Source: Chimonanthus salicifolius (taxonomy: Eukaryota; Streptophyta; Magnoliopsida; Laurales; Calycanthaceae). Taken from it: a stretch of 64,000 nucleotides of DNA. Positions 58,797 through 64,000 of the stretch are shown here, one piece after another (positions within the stretch are counted from its first letter, which is position 1; each line of letters starts with the position of its first letter). Location of the stretch: NCBI GenBank assembly GCA_013350335.1, contig CM023532.1, forward strand, positions 88,043,383 to 88,107,382. The letters run 5' to 3'. Both the position numbers and the translations under genes were made by a program. The notes under the pieces were generated by a model that worked only from the letters and a program-made list of their open reading frames with translations, had not been told where the DNA came from and did not search any database.

Positions 58797-59085
58797 TCTA
58801 TGTCTTGCATGTTCAGTACATGAGAAGGATCATGATTGTACTTCCTCAACATCGATATATGGAACACATCGTGCAAATATGCCAACTGTGATGGGAGTGC
58901 AAATTGGTAACCACATCGCCCATCCTTCTTATGATTGAAAACGGTCCCACATATCTTGGTGACAGTTTCCCCTTCTTTCCAAATCTCATGTGCCCTTTTC
59001 GTTGCAAGACTTTCAAGAACACCATGTCTCCCACTTCAAATTCTAGGAACCTCCTCCTCTTGTCAGCATAGCTCTTCTGACGACT
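58797..59085 (-). pseudogene. E3 integrase C-terminus and chromodomain N-terminal part
   Basis: GDMVFLKVLQRKGHMRFGKK, SPRYVGPFSIIRRMGDV, then a shift, then the segment matching SMLRKYNPDPSHVLNVQD. It joins 43260 after E4 is removed. The junction codons agree on both sides of E4. Confidence 0.88.
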
Positions 59086-59997
59086 TTACGCAGTCAATAG
59101 ATGCTGCCGTATCAACTGTATCTGCACTGTAGTCTCTACAACCAACTCAGGTCCAATCAGTACAGGCTCACAGGCCTCTGTCCAGCACACAGGTGATCTA
59201 CATAGTCTGCCATATAATGCCTCAAATGGAGCCATCTGGAGGCTTGCCTGGTAACTGTTGTTATAAGAGAATTCTACCAACGGCAAGTGATCCTCCCATC
59301 CACCCTTGAAATCTAACATGCATGCTCTCAGCATATCTTCCAATGTCTGTATTGTCCTCTCAGACTGCCCATCAGTCTGTGGATGGAATGCTGTGCTAGT
59401 CAGTAGATCTGTTCCCATGGCCGACTGCATGCTCTGCCATACTCTGCCGGTGAATCGACCATATCTGTCGGACACAATAGTCCGAGGTATACCATGAAAT
59501 CTGATGATATCCTTGATATACCACCGACCTAAAGTCTCAGATGAGTCTGTCATCTTGATGGGAATGAAATGTGCAGACTTGGTCAGTCGGTCTACCATGA
59601 CCCATATCGCATCGTTGCCCTTGACAGACCTTGGCAACCCTGTCACAAAATCCATGGAGATGTGCTCCCATTTCCATTCCGGCACTGGTAAGGTTTTGAG
59701 TAACCCTGGTGGCTTCTGATGTTCCGTCTTAACCTGCTGACATGTTAAGCAATGAGCCACAAATTCTGGCACATCTTTATTGAGTCCGTGCCACCAGTAA
59801 TGTCTTTTCAGGTTGTGATGCATCTTGGTGCTGCTCGGATGAATAGAGAGTTTGGTCTGATGTGCCTCAACCAGTAATTCTTTTCTGCAACTCTTAGGCA
59901 CATATATCCTTCCTCGGAATACAAGACCTTGTCCTGGTCGTAACTCCCATTCCGGCATGACTTCACCAGTAGACATCTTGGCCCATATCTCCCCCAT
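59086..59997 (-). CDS. E3 integrase, 303 open codons (fragment of pol)
   Basis: The longest open frame in the window, covering nearly all of integrase: WELRPGQGLVFRGRIYVPKS, the zinc-binding region (EAHQTKLSIHPS, then CLTCQQVKTEHQK), the DDE triad in SMDFVTGLP, IVSDRYGRFTG and DGQSERT, and [22 protein letters not shown]. The residue after SDR is Tyr where other copies have Asp (SDRDGRF). It is part of a larger pol that is broken on both sides, so it is not an independent gene; the first Met is internal to the domain. Confidence 0.9.
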   Translation of the reverse strand: MGEIWAKMSTGEVMPEWELRPGQGLVFRGRIYVPKSCRKELLVEAHQTKLSIHPSSTKMHHNLKRHYWWHGLNKDVPEFVAHCLTCQQVKTEHQKPPGLLKTLPVPEWKWEHISMDFVTGLPRSVKGNDAIWVMVDRLTKSAHFIPIKMTDSSETLGRWYIKDIIRFHGIPRTIVSDRYGRFTGRVWQSMQSAMGTDLLTSTAFHPQTDGQSERTIQTLEDMLRACMLDFKGGWEDHLPLVEFSYNNSYQASLQMAPFEALYGRLCRSPVCWTEACEPVLIGPELVVETTVQIQLIRQHLLTA

Positions 59998-60404
59998 TTC
60001 CGGGTCTACCCTCTGTTACTGTTCAATCTTGGTAACCATGTTGGACCGTATGATCAAATTGTACATACTCCCATGGTTATTGATATATAAATTGAACTTT
60101 CTTATGGTATTCAACATGTCCCATTTTGTCCTAATCAAACATGCCACTGATGCATGTGATATGTGGCTGAAGGCATTCGCCACCTTGTTCGCCTTGCCAG
60201 GGTGATAACGAAGTGCAAACTCATAATCTGCCAGATATTCCATCCATCTGCGCTGCCTCAGGTTGACCTCTTTCTGATCAAACAAGTACTACAAGCTCTT
60301 ATGATCTGAAAACACTTCAAACTTCTCGCCATATAAATAATGTCTCCATCTTTTGAGAGCGAAGACCACTGCGGCTAGTTCAAGATCATGCGTAGGATAG
60401 AGGC
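59998..60404 (-). pseudogene. E3 RNase H C-terminal part, cut by an LTR
   Basis: [17 protein letters not shown] DNA near 60300-60350, then [40 protein letters not shown]: the usual ADALS is ANAFS, so the last acidic residue is Asn. Stops near 60016 and 60288. The N-terminal side is cut at 60404 (GAGGC before the LTR), and the rest of E3 lies beyond the right edge. Confidence 0.88.
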
Positions 60405-62736
60405 TGTAACACCCTAATTTCTCAATGAAGTGGATAATTACGAAAATGCCCTGATGTGTTAAATTAATTATTTTGTGATGTCAAATAAGGAAATAGTGGG
60501 GCCCATTGCTCAAATTAAGATCATATGAGCACATTATAAATGTCAAGTTTGATTGGATGGGTAATGAACATCAATTGGGTCGAAAATGGCTAAATGGGTC
60601 AAAGGGCCCAATTGGACCCACTGGGTCAAAATGGATGATTTGGCCATTGTGTAAGCTCAAATTAAATGGGATCAAGCTGAACTGATTGGAAATAAGGTAT
60701 AGCAAAAATGGGTAGGCTTGATGCACAAGTGAAAACCATTTAAAAAGTGGCAAAATCAGCCCATTAATGTGTCAAGTTGTCAAAATGGGTCAAGGGGCTG
60801 ATTGGGGACCCAATGGGTCGGGTTTGACCAAGTTGACCACTGATGACCGTGTGGGCCCTCAATTGAACTCAAGTGTGAGTTCGTTCAGCTTGAGTTGGAG
60901 TGATTTGGAGAGAGTTTGATTTAAGAAAAGAGTTGACTCAAACTTGGTGCATTAAATGTGATGAGTTGGATGGGTTGGGTTAGAATAAAAATATCATGAG
61001 TTAAGTGAGTCCAGAGGAAGTGGAAAGGTATTGTTAATCACACATAACTCTTGGAAAATCAATCCCAGCCGTTGAGAGTGAAGAGGTGCCTTGGCAAAGC
61101 CAAGGGACACCAAGGTTGGGCGGCGCCAATTCATTTAATGGATGCATTGATTCATTTCCAAAGGGTGCAACGTTTGGCACCAAGGGGTGTCTTGGTTGAC
61201 ACCCAACATCCCATCGATTTTGCCAAGAGTAAAGAGGGAAATGAATGGAAGTGGGGGCTGAAACTACAAAAGGGAAAGACCACCATTGTTGGTCGTTTTT
61301 CACACAAGAAAATCTAAGTTTTTCCATCTCTCTCTCCAAACTCTTCTCTTGGCCGAACCAGTTGTTGTATTTGCACCAGTGGATCAAGCATAAAACAGCA
61401 AAGGAAAGAAGGCAAAGAAGGATTGGAAGTAAGGATCATAGGCTAAGGAAATTTGGTAAGATTTCTTAAGTGTTCAAGACAAATAAGTTGTAAGAAAAGG
61501 GTGTGTATTGGGCCATGGTTATGGCTGAATGCATCAAGGTTTTAACCTTGAGTAATAGAGGTTTTTAAAATGGTAAAAATAACCATTGGGTTTGGCCACA
61601 ATGGAGGGCCGAGCCCCATGTAAAAGATAGGTTGGTTTTGATGTTTTGAAACATAGAAATCATGGAGTGTTTGTGGACTGTTTTTGAGGTTTCTTTAAGA
61701 TTCAAATGCATGTTTTAAAGAGGGTTAAAAACATGGATCTGAATGACATAAGGACTGAAGGTATCATGGGTCTAAATCATGGATTAAAACTGATGAAATG
61801 GACCATGGGGATTGGCCATCTTGGATGGCCGAATCCCATGAAGTGTTATGGTCATTTGGACAAAGTGATGACTTATTTGGATGGTTTTGAAGGGTAAAAA
61901 CATGGTAACATTGTACTGACTTTTATATGTGTAAGTGACACTTAAAACATGCTTTAGAGGACCAAAACATGAACATAGGGTTCGGCCACTTTGGATGGCC
62001 GAACCCCATGAAAATATTTGATGATTTTGTGTGATAAAAACCATGTAAGAGTATGATGTTTTATGGGAATTAAATGATGATATGTTTACTGTTTTTGGCT
62101 GGCTGGTATAGGGCTGAACCATATCAATGTTAAGGTCAAGTTATTGATTCAAATCATGGGAAGAGGATGGACCAAATTAAAACAAGAGGACCATTGGGTT
62201 CGGCCATGTGCACGGCCTAACCCCATGGGGCTGTTTTTGGGATAAATGGATCATGGTATGGGTTAAATGGACCACTTCATATGGAGTATTTTGTGTGGAA
62301 GGTTTGTATTGAATTAAAAGGTTTCAAATGTAAGATCATGAATCATGATAATAGGTTTTGGTGTGGATCCATTACATGGAATGGATCGGTAGTTTTAAAA
62401 GGTTAAATCCTAAGTTGGTGATGTTCGGCCATGGGCATGGCCGAACCCCACATGATGAGGTTGGGTCTTAGATATGAATGAATAAGTAAGTGATAGTATG
62501 ATTTACTGATTGTTATATGGACAAGGTACCGGAAGTTGAACAACGTGCGAGTCGTGACCGGGTGACGCTAAAGAAAGATCAAATACTGAAGTGAATCTTC
62601 AGTAGGTTTCCTACCTACTTGTAACCACATTTACACTTGTTTTCATGATGGTTTTTATGAGATATTGTCTTACAATTATTTATCATATTTTGAATGATGG
62701 TTTATGTATTTACAAATGACATACAATGCATTGGCA
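60405..62736 (+). mobile_element. LTR (clade A) in E3 RNase H, interrupted at 62737
   Basis: Starts TGTAACACCCTAATTTC. U3 with ATGGGTC-rich DNA, leader with TCTCTCTCTCC (about 61327-61337), donor TTTG|GTAAGATTTC at 61456, about seven TTCGGCC palindromes (near 61513, 61590, 61810, 61980, 62110, 62196, 62423), and the GGTACCGGAAGTTGAAC and TAGGTTTCCTACCTAC segments. Its acceptor and U5 lie off the window beyond the nested LTR, so solo or full-length cannot be decided. Confidence 0.88.
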
Positions 62737-64000
62737 TGTAATAGCCCGAATTTTCGAATCAATATATATTTGGCATTTATTGATTTTAATTTGAATTTTA
62801 ATACGATGGAATACCAAATGGATCAAAAGTTGGGACAAGGGTCCAAGAATGGTCCAATGGGTCATGGATTGGATGAAATCCATTTAATGAGTCAATGAGG
62901 ACCAAGCGGGTCAATGATGGTCAAAGGGGGCCCGATAGCCATGTGGGGCCCAATGGATCAAAATAATCGGTTCCAACCCTAAAGTAAGTGGGCAAAGAGG
63001 GAATCTAATTGGGCCATGGGCCCAATGATTACCCAATAGACCATGAATTAGAATTAATTCATTTAATTGGTCAATGGTAAGTAATTGGGTCAAGATAGTC
63101 AATTTGGGTCAAAGGGCCATAGGGGACCCAATGGGCCAAAGTAGATAAGTCCTAAGATAAATGGGTAAGACAAGAATATAATTGGGTCATGGACCCAATG
63201 GTAATCCAATTAAAATAAATTAAATGGATTAGATAATTATAAAATTATCTAAGTTAAGATGTATCAAGATTAAATGGTATGACCAAATGGGGCCCACCTC
63301 CACCTCACCCATGGAGGTGGCGTGTGGACCCAAGGATAGTGGGGCCGACCACCATGGTTGACTTGGTCAACCATGGGTGGATCTTATAGAAGAAATTTAA
63401 TGGAATTAAATGAAATATGGGGTTTAATTAACTTAACCTAAAAATCAAATGGATCTAAGTTAATTAGCCTAATCTAAATTGGTCAAATGGTCAAAGCCAC
63501 TCCAACAAACACAAACCACTCTTAAGAAACACAAAATAAAACCATGGGCTTAAATGGTGGATTGGGTTCAACCACTCCCACCAAAGTCAAGCCAACCCAT
63601 GCTTGGTTGGTGAGAAAGTTAATGCTTGAGTGAAGGCTACTCCAACCACCTCCCTCCCATTTCCAAGCTAACCAATTTCACTCTATCTCCCCACACACAC
63701 ATGAAATTCGTCCCTCACCTTGCAAGAGAGGAAAAAAAAGAAAACTTAGAAGAAAAACTTAGAAAGAAAGAGGAAGAAAAGAGAAGAAAAAGATAAGTCT
63801 TGGGCCACCCCAAGATCAAGAACCTTGAAGATCTCTCCCTCATCTCCATACTCTCTTTCTCTCTTAACCTAACCTCATTTACCTTAGCCAATCCAAGCAT
63901 GTCCCATCATTGATCAAGCTCATCTAGCCAATCAAACAAGGAAAGGAAGGAGAAAAGAGGCCAAGGAAGTTGACGGGAGCGACAAAGACCGGAGGAGCCG
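62737..64000 (+). mobile_element. LTR (clade B), right part outside the window
   Basis: Starts TGTAATAGCCCGAATTTTC after TGGCA (62732-62736, candidate TSD). Matches the U3 of 15890-19893 (reverse). A palindrome block near 63290-63380 (GTTGAC/GTCAAC and CACCTC/GAGGTG) and a purine-rich leader (63720-63990) ending GACGGGAGCGACAAAGACCG are visible. The donor site should lie just past 64000. Confidence 0.88.

Noticed and set aside
4684..60404. Many separate gypsy insertions, one per pol fragment
   Set aside because: Fragments join in frame across nested LTRs with duplicated 5-bp sites, so they reduce to four elements (E1-E4).

Overview
The window is plant nuclear DNA made almost wholly of one kind of mobile element: Ty3/gypsy chromovirus LTR retrotransposons that look Tekay/Del-like (chromodomain after integrase, very long LTRs, initiator-Met tRNA primer site). 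I found no host gene, rRNA, tRNA or CRISPR. The density and depth of nesting suggest pericentromeric or other heterochromatic DNA of a seed plant with a large, repeat-rich genome. The species cannot be told from the sequence.

Layout. The oldest layer is a plus-strand element (E2), seen as two pol pieces (4684-6068 and 39318-39941). Left of it lie a long LTR (1438-4683) and a second LTR nested in that one (1-1437). E2 was split at AAGGA by a solo LTR (6069-7013 plus 36404-39312). That solo LTR was itself split at GGAAT by a minus-strand element, E1 (7014-36398). E1 carries solo LTRs in pol (11939-15638, 15890-19893), in its 5' LTR (23952-27727), and in a strange inverted right arm (28535-35470, which holds 31826-35280). 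This gives five levels of nesting. E2 was also split at 39941 by a minus-strand element, E3 (39942 to beyond the window). E3 contains a full-length minus-strand element, E4 (43265-58791, TSD GGATA), whose 3' LTR holds a solo LTR (43812-47765). E3 is also cut at 60405 by an LTR that is in turn cut at 62737 by another running off the window. Most junctions are fixed exactly by 5-bp target-site duplications (TSDs) that I read directly.

Coding content. E4 keeps the order 5' LTR, primer-binding site, extra ORF, gag, protease, reverse transcriptase, RNase H, integrase, chromodomain, polypurine tract, 3' LTR, but with many stops and frameshifts. E1 has lost gag, replaced by about 0.8 kb of unrelated DNA, yet keeps an intact 185-codon extra ORF with three CCHC-like zinc knuckles upstream of where gag should be. 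E3 keeps an open 303-codon integrase.

The most unusual content is in the LTRs (about 2.9-4.0 kb). They carry scattered copies of an imperfect palindrome, TTCGGCCAT...ATGGCCGAA, about 4-10 per LTR. They also carry hairpins with a GAGAGTCC loop, a CGGAG/CTCCG hairpin, and near the U5 end a two-part stem-loop module whose arms change together between subfamilies. The palindrome array is bracketed by a conserved GTAAGT-type donor and a CTAAC...TGCAG acceptor, suggesting a leader intron inside the LTR. Splicing and function are inference; the motifs are seen directly.
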